DNA of 64,000 bases, taken from Gammaproteobacteria bacterium. GTDB taxonomy: Bacteria > Pseudomonadota > Gammaproteobacteria > Steroidobacterales > GCA-2729495. Made by a program: the position numbers and the translations under genes. Numbering within the stretch: the stretch's first letter is position 1; each line of letters starts with the position of its first letter. This document shows, one piece after another, positions 34,388 through 43,646 of the stretch. Under the pieces are notes generated by a model. It saw nothing but the letters and a program-made list of their open reading frames with translations. It searched no databases and was not told where the DNA came from. The stretch lies in contig JAUHYQ010000005.1 in the NCBI GenBank assembly GCA_030426355.1, positions 186,001 to 250,000 on the forward strand. Direction: 5' to 3'.

Positions 34388-35488
34388 ATGCCCCACATTG
34401 TTCATTTAGAAGCCGGCCGACATCTGTACGGCGGCGGCCGGCAGGTGCTTATGCTCACCGAGGGACTGGTTGCTCAGGGCATTGAGTGCACACTGGTCTG
34501 TCCGCCCGACAGCGTTATCAGTACGGCGGCGCACCCCGATGTTCAGGTACGCACCTTGCCCATGGCGGGCGATCTCGATGCGGCCTTTGGTTATCGATTT
34601 GCTAAATTGCTGCAGGATATACGCCCGAATCTGGCGCACATACACAGTCGGCGCGGCGCCGATCTGTGGGGCGGCATGGGGGCCAAGTGGGCAAAGATTC
34701 CGGCGATCCTGACCCGACGGGTCGATAACCCCGAGTCCGCTATGCTCGGCACCATGAAGTACCGCCGCTACGAGCGCATCATCGGTATTTCTAACGGCGT
34801 CATGGAGGAGTTACGCAAGGCGCGGGTCCCGGAACTCAAACTGCGTCTGGTGCGCAGTGCGGTGGACGCTGAGGCTTGTCAGCCGACCTGGACAGCAGAA
34901 CAGTTTCGCGATGAGTTCGGCCTGAACAATCGCCAACTCGCCGTGGTCTGCGCGGCGCAGTTTATTCCTCGCAAAGGTCATCGCAATTTACTGGATGCGT
35001 GGGCTGAAGTGGTTTCCGCATGTCCTGATGCACGCTTGCTGCTGTTCGGTCAGGGCCCCGAACTGGCGCCATTGCAGCAAGAGATGAAAGACTCGGTGCA
35101 CGGTTCTACCGTGCACTTCGCCGGGTTTCGTGCCGATCTGCGCCAGTTTCTCGGCCACGCTGATTTGCTGGTGCATCCGGCGCAGCGTGAAGGCCTCGGT
35201 GTGGCGCTGCTGGAAGCCCAAGCCGCCGGGGTGCCTGTACTGGCAAGCCGTGCAGGCGGTATTGCGGAGGCGGTGGCGGACGGCAAATCAGGTGTGCTCG
35301 TTGAGCCGGGCAATTTCGCCGAGCTGGGCAAAAGCATGGTGCGCTTATTGCGCGATGCGGGCTTGAGGCACAAGCTGGGTGAGGGCGGCCGCAAACACGT
35401 TGCCGAAAATTTCGCGCCGGAAGCCATGGTGGCGGGTAATCTGGATATTTATCGCGAGTTGTTGCTGGCCGATGCCGAGGCAGTATGA
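34388..35488 (+). CDS. Glycosyltransferase family 4-like, LPS type
   Basis: 366 residues. The N-terminal GT-B half contains GGGRQVLMLTEGL and the C-terminal half VVCAAQFIPRKGHRNLLDAWAEV and REGLGVALLEAQAAGVPVLASRAGGIAEAV, the GT4 nucleotide-sugar-binding EX7E region. It probably transfers a sugar in surface polysaccharide or LPS synthesis at the inner membrane. It overlaps pncC by four bases; the previous methyltransferase gene is one base upstream, so the three may be co-transcribed. Confidence 0.88.
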   Translation: MPHIVHLEAGRHLYGGGRQVLMLTEGLVAQGIECTLVCPPDSVISTAAHPDVQVRTLPMAGDLDAAFGYRFAKLLQDIRPNLAHIHSRRGADLWGGMGAKWAKIPAILTRRVDNPESAMLGTMKYRRYERIIGISNGVMEELRKARVPELKLRLVRSAVDAEACQPTWTAEQFRDEFGLNNRQLAVVCAAQFIPRKGHRNLLDAWAEVVSACPDARLLLFGQGPELAPLQQEMKDSVHGSTVHFAGFRADLRQFLGHADLLVHPAQREGLGVALLEAQAAGVPVLASRAGGIAEAVADGKSGVLVEPGNFAELGKSMVRLLRDAGLRHKLGEGGRKHVAENFAPEAMVAGNLDIYRELLLADAEAV

Positions 35489-35979
35489 ACGTCAATGACG
35501 TACTGGTTGATCGCCTGGCCACCGAGTTGCTTAAGCGCAATGCCAAAGTAGCGACCGCCGAGTCCTGCACCGGTGGGTGGATTGCCAAAAATCTGACCGA
35601 TATTCCGGGCAGTTCAGCGTGGTTCGAATACGGGTATGTCAGTTACGGTAACAATGCCAAAGCGGATATGCTCGGTGTCGATCCGGCACTCCTCGAGCGC
35701 GAGGGTGCCGTCAGCAAAGCGGTGGCGCTTGCGATGGTGGCTGGCGCGGCAGAGCGTTCCGGCGCGGAATTTGCAGTTGCCGTAACCGGTATTGCCGGTC
35801 CGGATGGCGGCAGTGCCGAAAAGCCGGTGGGTACGGTGTGGTTCGCATGGTATTGCAAGGGTGTCGCCGAGGCCGAGTGCAGGGTGTTCGAGGGTGATCG
35901 TGACACTGTGCGCCGGCAGACAGTCACCACGGCGTTGCTGGGTTTGGCAGAGCGCGTCGAGCAACTGGCCGGCAGTTAA
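35485..35979 (+). CDS. pncC: Nicotinamide-nucleotide amidase PncC (CinA C-terminal type)
   Basis: 164 residues, the usual size of stand-alone PncC. It contains TAESCTGGWIAKNLTDIPGSSAWFEYGYVSYGN (residues about 24-56) with the catalytic Ser, and VAVTGIAGPDGGSAEKPVGTVWFAW. The enzyme deamidates NMN to NaMN in pyridine-nucleotide recycling. The pncC/cinA-recA-recX order is widely conserved in proteobacteria and is seen here. Confidence 0.95.
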   Translation: MNVNDVLVDRLATELLKRNAKVATAESCTGGWIAKNLTDIPGSSAWFEYGYVSYGNNAKADMLGVDPALLEREGAVSKAVALAMVAGAAERSGAEFAVAVTGIAGPDGGSAEKPVGTVWFAWYCKGVAEAECRVFEGDRDTVRRQTVTTALLGLAERVEQLAGS

Positions 35980-36143
35980 GTTCGTGCGGCGGGTCTGTTT
36001 ACACCCTGCTGGAACACTTCACTGCAGAGGCCTGAGCCAGCGGCAAAAGCTGATGATTGTTGCGCCGCACAACAATCCGAATCTCTGGAAAATGGCGTAA
36101 ATAAAGGCTTTACAGACCGGCCCCCGGTGGATTAATCTGCGAC

Positions 36144-36163
36144 TACTGTATATATATGCAGTA
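36144..36163. promoter_or_regulatory. LexA (SOS) box of recA
   Basis: TACTGTATATATATGCAGTA differs by one base from the E. coli-type LexA palindrome (CTGT-N8-ACAG). It lies about 100 bases ahead of recA; TTTACA at 36109-36114 could be the -35 of the same promoter. Confidence 0.88.
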
Positions 36164-36260
36164 TCGCGAATTCACGTATTTGCAGTGCGCCCATACGGGT
36201 GAACCGGGTGCGGGCCCGGCCGTACTGCCCTAACGCTCATCTAGTTATAAGGGTAATAGC

Positions 36261-37304
36261 ATGGACGAAAACAGGAAAAAAGCGTTGGCCGCTGCGTTGG
36301 GCCAGATTGAGAAGCAGTTCGGCAAAGGGTCGGTAATGCGTCTAGGTGAGGCGGGTGCACCGAGCGATATCGACGTGGTTTCAACCGGCAGTATCGGGCT
36401 GGACGTCGCCTTGGGTATCGGTGGGTTGCCCAAAGGCCGGGTGGTTGAAATTTACGGTCCGGAATCGTCCGGTAAAACCACGCTGACGTTACAGGTGATT
36501 GCGGAATGTCAAAAAGGCGGCGGCACAGCGGCCTTTGTGGATGCCGAGCATGCACTCGATCCGGTCTATGCCGAAAAACTCGGCGTTCAGCTCGATGACC
36601 TGCTGATTTCTCAGCCGGACACGGGTGAGCAGGCGCTCGAAATCACCGACATGCTGGTGCGCTCCGGTGCAGTGGACATGATCGTGGTCGACTCGGTTGC
36701 TGCGCTCACGCCCAAGGCAGAAATCGAAGGCGAGATGGGTGATACCCACGTGGGTTTGCAGGCACGATTGATGTCGCAGGCATTGCGCAAACTCACCGGT
36801 AACATCAAACGCTCAAACTGCATGGTGATCTTCATTAACCAGATTCGCATGAAGATCGGCGTAATGTTCGGCAGCCCGGAAACCACCACCGGCGGTAATG
36901 CGCTCAAATTCTACTCGTCGGTGCGGCTGGATATTCGTCGTATCGGTGCTATCAAGAAGGGTGACGAGGTGGTGGGCAACCAGACACGCGTCAAGGTGGT
37001 TAAAAACAAAGTATCGCCGCCGTTCAAACAGGCCGAGTTCGAGATCCTCTACGGGCAGGGTATTTCCCGTCACGGTGAGCTCATCGATCTGGGCGTGGCT
37101 CACAATCTGGTCGAGAAATCCGGTTCCTGGTACAGCTACAACGGTGAACGTATTGGTCAGGGTAAAGAAAATGCCCGCCAGTTCATGATCGATAACCCGG
37201 AAGCAGCCGCAGAGCTCGAGGCTAATATTCGCGCAATTTTGCTGCCTGACCTTAAAAAACCGGCTGATGTCGAGCCTGATCAGGAAGCGGCTGTAGGTGA
37301 ATAA
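36261..37304 (+). CDS. recA: Recombinase RecA
   Basis: 347 residues. The core is unmistakable: Walker [16 protein letters not shown] (about 65-75), Walker [15 protein letters not shown], and the L2 region [22 protein letters not shown] preceded by [15 protein letters not shown]. The acidic C-terminus ends in [10 protein letters not shown]. RecA drives homologous recombination and LexA cleavage. It is preceded by a LexA box and followed by recX, whose ribosome-binding site overlaps its end. Confidence 0.98.
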   Translation: MDENRKKALAAALGQIEKQFGKGSVMRLGEAGAPSDIDVVSTGSIGLDVALGIGGLPKGRVVEIYGPESSGKTTLTLQVIAECQKGGGTAAFVDAEHALDPVYAEKLGVQLDDLLISQPDTGEQALEITDMLVRSGAVDMIVVDSVAALTPKAEIEGEMGDTHVGLQARLMSQALRKLTGNIKRSNCMVIFINQIRMKIGVMFGSPETTTGGNALKFYSSVRLDIRRIGAIKKGDEVVGNQTRVKVVKNKVSPPFKQAEFEILYGQGISRHGELIDLGVAHNLVEKSGSWYSYNGERIGQGKENARQFMIDNPEAAAELEANIRAILLPDLKKPADVEPDQEAAVGE

Positions 37305-37308
37305 CGCG

Positions 37309-37809
37309 ATGGGGTCAGACCCTCTTCGGGGGGCTGACCCCACCGATAAAGCTCCCGATACGCCTGCGTCGGGAAAAGTTTCGCCGCGCAACCTTGCAAT
37401 GAACTGGCTGGCGCGCCGTGAGCACTCGCTGGCCGAACTCCGAGAAAAGCTGGCGGCTCGTGACATTGCGCCTGACATCATTGCAGCAACGGTCGAAAAA
37501 CTAGCCAGTGAGGGGTTGGTCAGTGATGAACGCTTTGCAGAAGCCTTCGTAGCGGCGAGAATACGCAAAGGGCAGGGGCCGGTGAGGATTCGGGCTGAGC
37601 TCAAAAAGCGTGGGGTAGGCGCTGAACTGGTGCAATTACACGTGTACGATGCTGGCCATGACTGGGTCGCATTGGCGCGTGACGTGCGCCGTAAGAAGTT
37701 CGGCGATCCGTTGCCTGCCGATTTCAAAGAAAAGGCCAGACAAATGCGTTTTCTTGAATACCGCGGTTTTTTCAGTGAACAGATTCAGACCGCCGTGGGT
37801 GATGACTAG
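37309..37809 (+). CDS. recX: RecA modulator RecX
   Basis: 166 residues from ATG 37309, which has AGGTGA eight bases upstream inside the end of recA; GTG 37297 is an earlier alternative. The family signature is NWLARREHSLAELREKLAARDIAPDIIAATVEKLASEGLVSDERFAEAFV, followed by GPVRIRAELKKRGVG. RecX restrains RecA filament growth. The first codons are unusual: they carry a long inverted repeat (37311-37341), and the encoded MGSDPLRGADPTDKAP is unlike other RecX N-termini I recall. Confidence 0.92.
   Translation: MGSDPLRGADPTDKAPDTPASGKVSPRNLAMNWLARREHSLAELREKLAARDIAPDIIAATVEKLASEGLVSDERFAEAFVAARIRKGQGPVRIRAELKKRGVGAELVQLHVYDAGHDWVALARDVRRKKFGDPLPADFKEKARQMRFLEYRGFFSEQIQTAVGDD
37311..37341 (+). 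other. Strong hairpin at the recA/recX junction
   Basis: GGGGTCAG (37311-37318) pairs with CTGACCCC (37334-37341), with an inner CCC/GGG pair around a TCTTC loop. There is no U-run, so it is not a normal terminator; it begins right after the recX start codon. E. coli has a terminator between recA and recX that limits recX expression, so a similar damping effect is plausible. The arms share sequence with the dispersed GGGGTCAGAG motif. Confidence 0.7.
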
Positions 37810-37853
37810 CCGCGCGGCCTGAATAAGAAATTTAAACAAATAAGATTGTGATC

Positions 37854-40463
37854 ATGGACGCGGCAAGTTTACGCAAGGCATTTCTCGATTATTTTGCAGG
37901 CAAGGGTCACAAGATCGTTGCCAGTTCTCCGCTCGTGCCCGGTAACGACCCCACGCTGCTTTTTACCAATGCCGGTATGGTTCAGTTTAAAGACGTATTC
38001 CTCGGCACCGAGAAGCGTAGTTACAGTCGCGCGGCCAGTTCGCAGCGTTGCGTGCGTGCCGGCGGCAAACACAACGATCTGGAGAACGTCGGCTATACCG
38101 CCCGCCATCACACCTTCTTCGAAATGCTGGGCAACTTCAGCTTTGGTGACTATTTCAAAGCAGAAGCCATCGAATTCGCTTGGGAGTTCCTCACCAAGAC
38201 CCTCGGGTTGCCCGAGGATCGGCTTTGGGTCACGGTCTTCGAAGACGATGACGAGGCCGCCGACATCTGGTTAAAGAAAGTGGGCGTTAGCGCCGAGCGT
38301 TTCAGTCGGCTGGGTGAAAAAGACAATTTCTGGGCGATGGGCGACACCGGCCCCTGCGGCCCTTGCAGCGAGATTTTTTACGATCACGGGCCGGCTGTTG
38401 CCGGCGGCCCGCCAGGTTCGCCCGATGACGACGGCGATCGCTACGTCGAAATCTGGAATCTGGTGTTCATGCAGTTTAACCGCAGTGCCAACGGCACACT
38501 CACACCACTGCCCAAGCCCTCGGTGGATACCGGCATGGGGCTCGAGCGCATTGCTGCTGTCATGCAGGGTGTGCATAGCAACTACCAGATTGATCTGTTC
38601 CAGGCATTGATCAAAGCTGCCGGCGAAGTGACCGGATGCAAAGATCTGGACAACAATTCGCTGAAGGTGATCGCTGATCATATTCGCGCCTGTTCTTTTC
38701 TGATTGTGGATGGCGTGTTGCCGGGGAACGAAGGCCGCGGCTACGTGTTGCGCCGGATTATTCGGCGTGCTTTGCGCCACGGCTACGAGTTGGGCGCTCG
38801 CGATGCCTTTTTCCACAAGTTGGTGGCACCGCTGACGGTGCAAATGGGCGAAGCGTATCCGGAGCTTGCCGAAGCGCAGGCCCATGTTGAGAAAGTGCTG
38901 GCCAAAGAAGAAGAGCGGTTCGATGAGACTCTGAGCCAGGGCATGGGCATGCTCGGTAAAGCCATTAAGGAAATGGAAGGCAAGCGCTTGTCGGGTGATA
39001 TTGCGTTTACCTTGTATGACACCTACGGGTTTCCCGTGGACTTGACCGCCGATATATTGCGCAATCAGGGGCTCACGCTGGATGTGGAAGGTTTCGATGC
39101 CGCCATGCAGGGCCAGCGCCGACGCGCGCGCGCGGCCTCCAAGTTTTCCGCTGCTGACGCCGGGCTGCAGGTTGATCAGAGCACCGAGTTCACCGGCTAC
39201 GATGCGCTCGAGGGTGAGGGGCGCGTAGTCGCGCTGTATCGTGACGGCAAAATAACCGAAGCGCTTCAGGCGGGCGAGGCCGGTCTGGTGGTGCTCGACC
39301 GCACGTCGTTTTATGCGGAGAGCGGCGGACAGGTGGGCGACAGCGGCCTATTGTCCGGCGACGGTGTCAGTTTCCGTGTTGATGACACCCAAAAAAGCGG
39401 TACGGCTCATCTGCACGTGGGCGTCCTGGAAGCGGGCAGCATCAAGACCGGTGATCGCCTGAATACGTCGGTGGATGCATCCTCGCGTAACGCCACGGTG
39501 CTGAATCACTCGGCCACCCATTTATTGCACGCGGCATTGCGAAGCGTGCTGGGTACTCACGTGCAGCAAAAAGGTTCACTGGTCGCGCCCGACAAGCTGC
39601 GCTTTGATTTCGCGCATTATGAAGCCGTCAAGCCTGACGAGCTGGCCGCTATCGAAGCGATGGTCAATGACCAGGTTCGCGCCAACGCCCTCGCCGACAC
39701 GCAGGTGATGAACTACGACGCTGCCGTTGAGTCGGGGGCTATGGCACTGTTTGGTGAAAAATACGGCGACGATGTGCGCGTACTGCGTCTGGGCGATTTT
39801 TCGGTCGAGCTGTGCGGCGGTACACACGTGCAGCGGGCCGGTGATATTGGCTTGTTCAGAATAACCAGCGAGTCGGGCATCGCATCAGGCGTGCGGCGTA
39901 TCGAAGCGGTGACGGGTGCCGCCGCAGTGGATTGCGTGCACGATGATCACTTGTTGCTTGAGCAGTTGTCAGGGCAGCTGCGTGCTTCACGTGCCGAGCT
40001 GACCGACAAAGTGCAACAGATACTGGATAAGCAAAAAACACTGGAGAAAGAGGTCAAAAAGCTGCGTGCTGATCTGGCCTCCGGCGGCGGAGGCGGCGCG
40101 GATTTGTCAGCGGAGGCGCGCGAGGTAAGCGGTATCAATGTGCTTGCTGCGCGATTACCAGACGACACCGATGCGGGTTCGCTGCGCGACGCGGTCGACA
40201 AAATGAAAGACAAGCTTGGCATAGCCGTTGTGGTGCTGGGTGCGGCGACTGCTGACGGCAAAGTTCGGCTGGCTGCCGGTGTCACCAAAAACGCAACGGA
40301 TCGCGTGCGCGCGGGAGACGTGGTGCGGGTCGTCGCAGAGCAGGTGGGTGGCAAGGGCGGCGGCCGTCCCGATTTTGCTCAGGCCGGCGGCTCGGACCCA
40401 GCCTCATTGGATAAGGCGCTCGCCGGTGTAACGGCTTGGGTAGAGTCGCAGCTCACAGGCTAA
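37854..40463 (+). CDS. alaS: Alanyl-tRNA synthetase
   Basis: 869 residues from the ATG at 37854 (a GTG two codons earlier is possible). The class II catalytic domain starts at once ([31 protein letters not shown]) and includes [15 protein letters not shown] and [13 protein letters not shown]. The editing domain has the zinc motif [12 protein letters not shown] ... [13 protein letters not shown], and a coiled-coil/C-Ala domain ends the protein with [11 protein letters not shown]. It charges tRNA-Ala and edits Ser/Gly errors. In Pseudomonas-type genomes lysC follows; here csrA comes next without it. Confidence 0.97.
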   Translation: MDAASLRKAFLDYFAGKGHKIVASSPLVPGNDPTLLFTNAGMVQFKDVFLGTEKRSYSRAASSQRCVRAGGKHNDLENVGYTARHHTFFEMLGNFSFGDYFKAEAIEFAWEFLTKTLGLPEDRLWVTVFEDDDEAADIWLKKVGVSAERFSRLGEKDNFWAMGDTGPCGPCSEIFYDHGPAVAGGPPGSPDDDGDRYVEIWNLVFMQFNRSANGTLTPLPKPSVDTGMGLERIAAVMQGVHSNYQIDLFQALIKAAGEVTGCKDLDNNSLKVIADHIRACSFLIVDGVLPGNEGRGYVLRRIIRRALRHGYELGARDAFFHKLVAPLTVQMGEAYPELAEAQAHVEKVLAKEEERFDETLSQGMGMLGKAIKEMEGKRLSGDIAFTLYDTYGFPVDLTADILRNQGLTLDVEGFDAAMQGQRRRARAASKFSAADAGLQVDQSTEFTGYDALEGEGRVVALYRDGKITEALQAGEAGLVVLDRTSFYAESGGQVGDSGLLSGDGVSFRVDDTQKSGTAHLHVGVLEAGSIKTGDRLNTSVDASSRNATVLNHSATHLLHAALRSVLGTHVQQKGSLVAPDKLRFDFAHYEAVKPDELAAIEAMVNDQVRANALADTQVMNYDAAVESGAMALFGEKYGDDVRVLRLGDFSVELCGGTHVQRAGDIGLFRITSESGIASGVRRIEAVTGAAAVDCVHDDHLLLEQLSGQLRASRAELTDKVQQILDKQKTLEKEVKKLRADLASGGGGGADLSAEAREVSGINVLAARLPDDTDAGSLRDAVDKMKDKLGIAVVVLGAATADGKVRLAAGVTKNATDRVRAGDVVRVVAEQVGGKGGGRPDFAQAGGSDPASLDKALAGVTAWVESQLTG

Positions 40464-40816
40464 AAATTGTCCGCTATGTGAACCGGCGGGACGGATTCAC
40501 CGGCCAGGAGAGGCGTGCAGCGGCGCGCTATATTAGAAATAACTATCTGATAAATAATAGTAAAGTTTGCTTTCCTTGCCGAATATGACGGGCATGGGTG
40601 CGCCCGCTGCCGCCCGGACGACGAGGCCGCCACTTTGCTTATGTCCATACTTGTGTCATGGTTCACACCGGAGCGCGTAAACTACTAAAGCTAAAAGAAT
40701 AAATCCGTGGTTCAGCTCACCTCGTTTTCCCTGCATCGGGTGAACGCGCCGCGGCAATATCAGCAACGCTCCTCACGGAAGAAAATTAATAACAAGGACA
40801 GGGGGAGTAGGCAGCT
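40464..40816 (+). other. 353-base leader region between alaS and csrA
   Basis: No protein frame is convincing. After the alaS stop there is a GTGAACCGG/TTCACCGG-type inverted repeat (about 40477-40505) that could act as a weak terminator. The rest is AT-rich near 40540-40570 (ATAAATAATAGTAAAG), a likely promoter zone, and has a GTTCA ... TGAAC hairpin candidate at about 40711-40745. Next to the csrA start, AAGGACAGGGGGAG offers two GGA-type sites, as in genes autoregulated by CsrA. No lysC remnant is visible. Confidence 0.5.
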
Positions 40817-41059
40817 ATGCTTATTTTGACCAGGAGAGTCGGAGAAACCGTTGTTATTGGCAATGACGTCGATATCACGGTGCTTGGGGTGAAGGGTAAT
40901 CAGGTTCGTTTGGGTGTCAAAGCGCCGCGCGAAGTCAGCGTGCATCGCGAAGAAATATACAAGCGTATCAAGGGCGAGTCGGGCAAGAGCAAGGCATCCC
41001 CTGCGAACGGTCATGGCCACAATGGGCACCATGATCACCGCCCCGCCGTAAACGACTAG
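40817..41059 (+). CDS. csrA: Carbon storage regulator CsrA with histidine-rich tail
   Basis: 80 residues. The first 60 are canonical CsrA ([51 protein letters not shown]), with the RNA-binding R44-type arginine conserved in VHREE. The tail from about 61 is unusual: [11 protein letters not shown], six histidines within eleven residues; it could bind metal. CsrA binds GGA in mRNA leaders and controls translation globally. GGA motifs in its own leader suggest feedback. A serine tRNA gene follows, as in related bacteria. Confidence 0.96.
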   Translation: MLILTRRVGETVVIGNDVDITVLGVKGNQVRLGVKAPREVSVHREEIYKRIKGESGKSKASPANGHGHNGHHDHRPAVND

Positions 41060-41159
41060 TCCGACTTAGCACGACTTAGTACGATTACGTCCAACTTTCA
41101 TGTATCGTATGCGCCCCGTCGGGTCGCAGACAGTGGCGCGCGTGGCCAAAAACAAATTC

Positions 41160-41250
41160 GGAGAAGTGGCTGAGTGGCTGAAGGCGCTCCCCTGCTAAGG
41201 GAGTATGGGTTAAAAGCCCATCGAGGGTTCGAATCCCTCCTTCTCCGCCA
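41160..41250 (+). tRNA. tRNA-Ser (anticodon GCU)
   Basis: A complete class II tRNA of 91 bases. The acceptor arms GGAGAAG and CTTCTCC pair fully, CCA is encoded (41248-41250), the T-loop reads GGTTCGAAT, and a long variable arm (GGGTTAAAAGCCC) is present, as expected for serine. The anticodon loop CTGCTAA gives GCU at 41194-41196, reading AGU and AGC. Location after csrA is the usual one. Confidence 0.97.
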
Positions 41251-41293
41251 TAATTTAATCGTGGTCGTTAATTCGGTATTTGGAAGGACACGC

Positions 41294-42310
41294 ATGGTGC
41301 ACAGTTCTCACATTAAGTCTCTCAGTCTTTTTTCCGTATGGCTGCTGATAGTTTGTTCGGGCGTCGGCACTGGGCTCGCGCAGGACATAGACGGTGTGCA
41401 GGAGCACCCGCTGATCACGCGGTATCCTGGCCAGGAGATTCGCTGGCAACAAATCGAAAATTACATGCCCTATCGCGTGCCGGCCGGACCTGTAACGGGT
41501 TATCGAACCATTGGTGAATGGATCGATACCGAAGGCCGCGTGACGCGCACGTTCTATCGTTATGCCGGTGATGACCGCAGCTACGCCGAAATCTACAAAA
41601 ACTATCTGGATGCGCTGATCGCCGAAGGCTTCGAGATTATCGGCCAGGGCAATGCACCGGATCGCAAAGGCAATGGTTTTGGCAGTCGAAATTGGTTTGA
41701 CGTGCTGGGGCGGACAAACGTGGCAACCAAGCCCGGCGAAGTGGGTACGTTCTTCTCCGGCACATCGTCGTCCGGTGGCGCGGCAGCTGTTGTAGCGCGT
41801 AAAGAGCGTGCTGCGGGCATGGTTTTTGTCGTAGTGGGTGTTGAGCAGCATTCGTCCAATTACGTGGGTGCCCTGATCGACATTATTGAAGTCGAAGCCG
41901 CCGAGACCGGGCTTATTGTGGTTGATGCCGAGGCAATAGGTGAGGATATTGCCGAGTACGGCAGGGTGGTGCTGGACGGCTTGTTTTTTGACTTTGACCA
42001 GGCCAGCTTGCAGGCGGAGTCGGCTCAGGCGCTCGCTGCTATTGCGGAGTTTCTTAAATCCAACAAGGATAAGCAGTTCTACGTGGTGGGGCACACCGAT
42101 TCTGTCGGCACTTTCAGCTATAACAGCAAGTTGTCTTCCGACCGGGCGCGAGCGGTGGTGTCGGCATTAAAGGCAGATTACGGGATTCCAGCCGCGCAAC
42201 TTGAGCCGCACGGCGTCGGTCCGTTGGCCCCGGTTTTCTCAAACGGCAGTGCTGCAGGCAAGGATAAAAACCGTCGGGTGGAACTGGTTGAGCGACCGCC
42301 CGCAAAGTAA
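41294..42310 (+). CDS. Exported OmpA-family protein with peptidoglycan-binding domain
   Basis: 338 residues from ATG 41294 behind GGAAGGA; the longer frame begins inside the tRNA gene and is discarded. A signal peptide (SLFSVWLLIVCSGVGTGLAQ) is followed by a unique N-terminal domain of about 190 residues and the OmpA-C/MotB domain (about 225-335): LFFDFDQASLQAESAQALAAIAEFLKSN, VVGHTDSVGTFSYNSKLSSDRARAV and NRRVELVE, including the peptidoglycan-binding Asp and Arg. It likely anchors the outer membrane to the cell wall. The N-terminal domain (QIENYMPYRVPAGPVTGY) resembles DUF4892-type parts. Confidence 0.9.
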   Translation: MVHSSHIKSLSLFSVWLLIVCSGVGTGLAQDIDGVQEHPLITRYPGQEIRWQQIENYMPYRVPAGPVTGYRTIGEWIDTEGRVTRTFYRYAGDDRSYAEIYKNYLDALIAEGFEIIGQGNAPDRKGNGFGSRNWFDVLGRTNVATKPGEVGTFFSGTSSSGGAAAVVARKERAAGMVFVVVGVEQHSSNYVGALIDIIEVEAAETGLIVVDAEAIGEDIAEYGRVVLDGLFFDFDQASLQAESAQALAAIAEFLKSNKDKQFYVVGHTDSVGTFSYNSKLSSDRARAVVSALKADYGIPAAQLEPHGVGPLAPVFSNGSAAGKDKNRRVELVERPPAK

Positions 42311-42323
42311 TCGTGCGGCCCGT

Positions 42324-42791
42324 TTATTGATAGGTTCGACCACGGTATTTTAGCCAGCCGCCGGGCCGTCGCCGCTGCGGATCGTGGTGCGTCCAGTGCA
42401 CTACGCCGCCGCGATCATTCCACTCGTATACACCTTTGAATTCGACGGTGTCGCCGACTTTAAGGTCCTCGATGCGCGGCGCCAAGTCGATGTTGTGTGC
42501 GATCAGAATCGTGCGTTCAGCCTGCACGTCAAGAATGAATCGCTGATGACGGCTCCCGTCAATATCGTCAGCCAGAATACGGGTTACGGTACCCGCGCCA
42601 CTCACGTCGACGTCGTTTGCTTTTGCCAGATAGGCCGCTGCGATGTCGTGGCTCGTGACGGCACTCTTGCTTGCCGATGCGATACTGCCAGCGCCGGAAA
42701 GTGGCTCCCCCGACGGGATTTGAGTCAGGCCCAGATAGGCCGATACAGCCAGAGCTACTAGCGCTGCGAAAAGTTTTGGTGCGGGCTTCAC
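42324..42791 (-). CDS. DUF3465-family protein with signal anchor
   Basis: 155 residues. N-terminal hydrophobic stretch (LFAALVALAVSAYLGL) as signal peptide or anchor. The domain contains GTVTRILADDIDGSRHQRFILDV, GDTVEFKGVYEWNDRGGVVHWTHHDPQRRRPGGWLKYRGRTYQ, characteristic of DUF3465, a small beta-barrel (OB-like) exported protein of unknown role. It overlaps the YeeE/YedE gene by four bases and is last in the sulfur operon. Confidence 0.88.
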   Translation of the reverse strand: MKPAPKLFAALVALAVSAYLGLTQIPSGEPLSGAGSIASASKSAVTSHDIAAAYLAKANDVDVSGAGTVTRILADDIDGSRHQRFILDVQAERTILIAHNIDLAPRIEDLKVGDTVEFKGVYEWNDRGGVVHWTHHDPQRRRPGGWLKYRGRTYQ

Positions 42792-43234
42792 GGTTTGGCG
42801 CGTTTACCGGTGATCGACTCAATAATCATGCCCGCTGCCATGGCCAGCACGAACAGGACAGGTTGCCAGTCCAGCGTCAACAGCGATGCAAGCGCCGGGC
42901 CCGGGCAATAGCCGTATAGCCCCCAGCCGCTTCCAAACAACACGGCACCCAAAATTAATTTGCGATCTATCACGCCTTTGGCGGGGACAAAAAAATCTTT
43001 AGCCAACAGAGGCGCCGGCCTTTTTTTCAGCATCCAGAATCCGGGTATGGTCACGGCCAGGGCGCCCGCCATCACCGCCAGCAGCGCCGGGTTCCAGTTG
43101 CCCGCAATATCCAGAAAGCCGAGCACCACCCGGGTGTCCGTCATCCCCGAGATGACCAGACCCAGGCCGAAAGTCAGCCCGCATAGCAGCCCCATCAGGA
43201 TATGCATCAGTTTCACATCCTTTGGTTTAGGCAC
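42788..43234 (-). CDS. YeeE/YedE-family transporter half (DUF6691)
   Basis: 148 residues with four hydrophobic helices: ILMGLLCGLTFGLGLVISG, PALLAVMAGALAVTIPGF, LILGAVLFGSGWGLYGYCPGPALASL and VLFVLAMAAGMIIES. The conserved GWGLYGYCPGPALASL carries the cysteine typical of TsuA/YeeE-type sulfur-compound channels. Together with the next gene it would form a split two-part transporter for thiosulfate or another sulfur anion. It overlaps both neighbours by a few bases. Confidence 0.9.
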   Translation of the reverse strand: MPKPKDVKLMHILMGLLCGLTFGLGLVISGMTDTRVVLGFLDIAGNWNPALLAVMAGALAVTIPGFWMLKKRPAPLLAKDFFVPAKGVIDRKLILGAVLFGSGWGLYGYCPGPALASLLTLDWQPVLFVLAMAAGMIIESITGKRAKP

Positions 43235-43646
43235 CGACTAGATGCCGCATGATAAATACCGTCAGCATGCCGGTGCCGATGAACGTCGCTGTGGCTGCTA
43301 ACGATCGTGGTGCCAGGCGGCCGATGCCGCAAACGCCGTGACCGCTGGTGCAGCCGCCGCCAAGCCGCGTGCCAAAGCCGACCAGCAGGCCCGCGATAAC
43401 GGTCAATAGCATGCCTGCATCGCTGGGCAGCGGCGGGGGTGTGGCGGTGAGCCCGTAGAACATCGGTTGGGCCAGCAGCAGTCCCGCCAGAAACGCCCAG
43501 CGCCAGCCGTTACCGTCGCGGGTTGTCAGCACGCTGCCAACAATCCCGCTGATGCCCGTGATGCGGCCCAGCAGTGCCAGCATCGCAAAGGAACTGATGC
43601 CAATAAGTGCGCCACCGAAGAGCGGCAACAGCAGGCCACTCATCAC
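43227..43646 (-). CDS. YeeE/YedE-family transporter half
   Basis: 139 residues, also four helices. The sulfur motif is GFGTRLGGGCTSGHGVCGIGRLAPRS, with two cysteines, characteristic of the N-terminal half of YeeE/YedE (TsuA) proteins. Its partner is the overlapping downstream gene with GYCPGPAL. In many proteobacteria this pair sits beside a persulfide dioxygenase or a BigR/SqrR-type regulator. It overlaps the dioxygenase gene by four bases. Confidence 0.92.
   Translation of the reverse strand: MMSGLLLPLFGGALIGISSFAMLALLGRITGISGIVGSVLTTRDGNGWRWAFLAGLLLAQPMFYGLTATPPPLPSDAGMLLTVIAGLLVGFGTRLGGGCTSGHGVCGIGRLAPRSLAATATFIGTGMLTVFIMRHLVGA

Noticed and set aside
41174-41293. Upstream extension of the OmpA-like gene
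   Set aside because: It begins within the tRNA-Ser gene; the ATG at 41294 has a ribosome-binding site and a signal peptide right after it.
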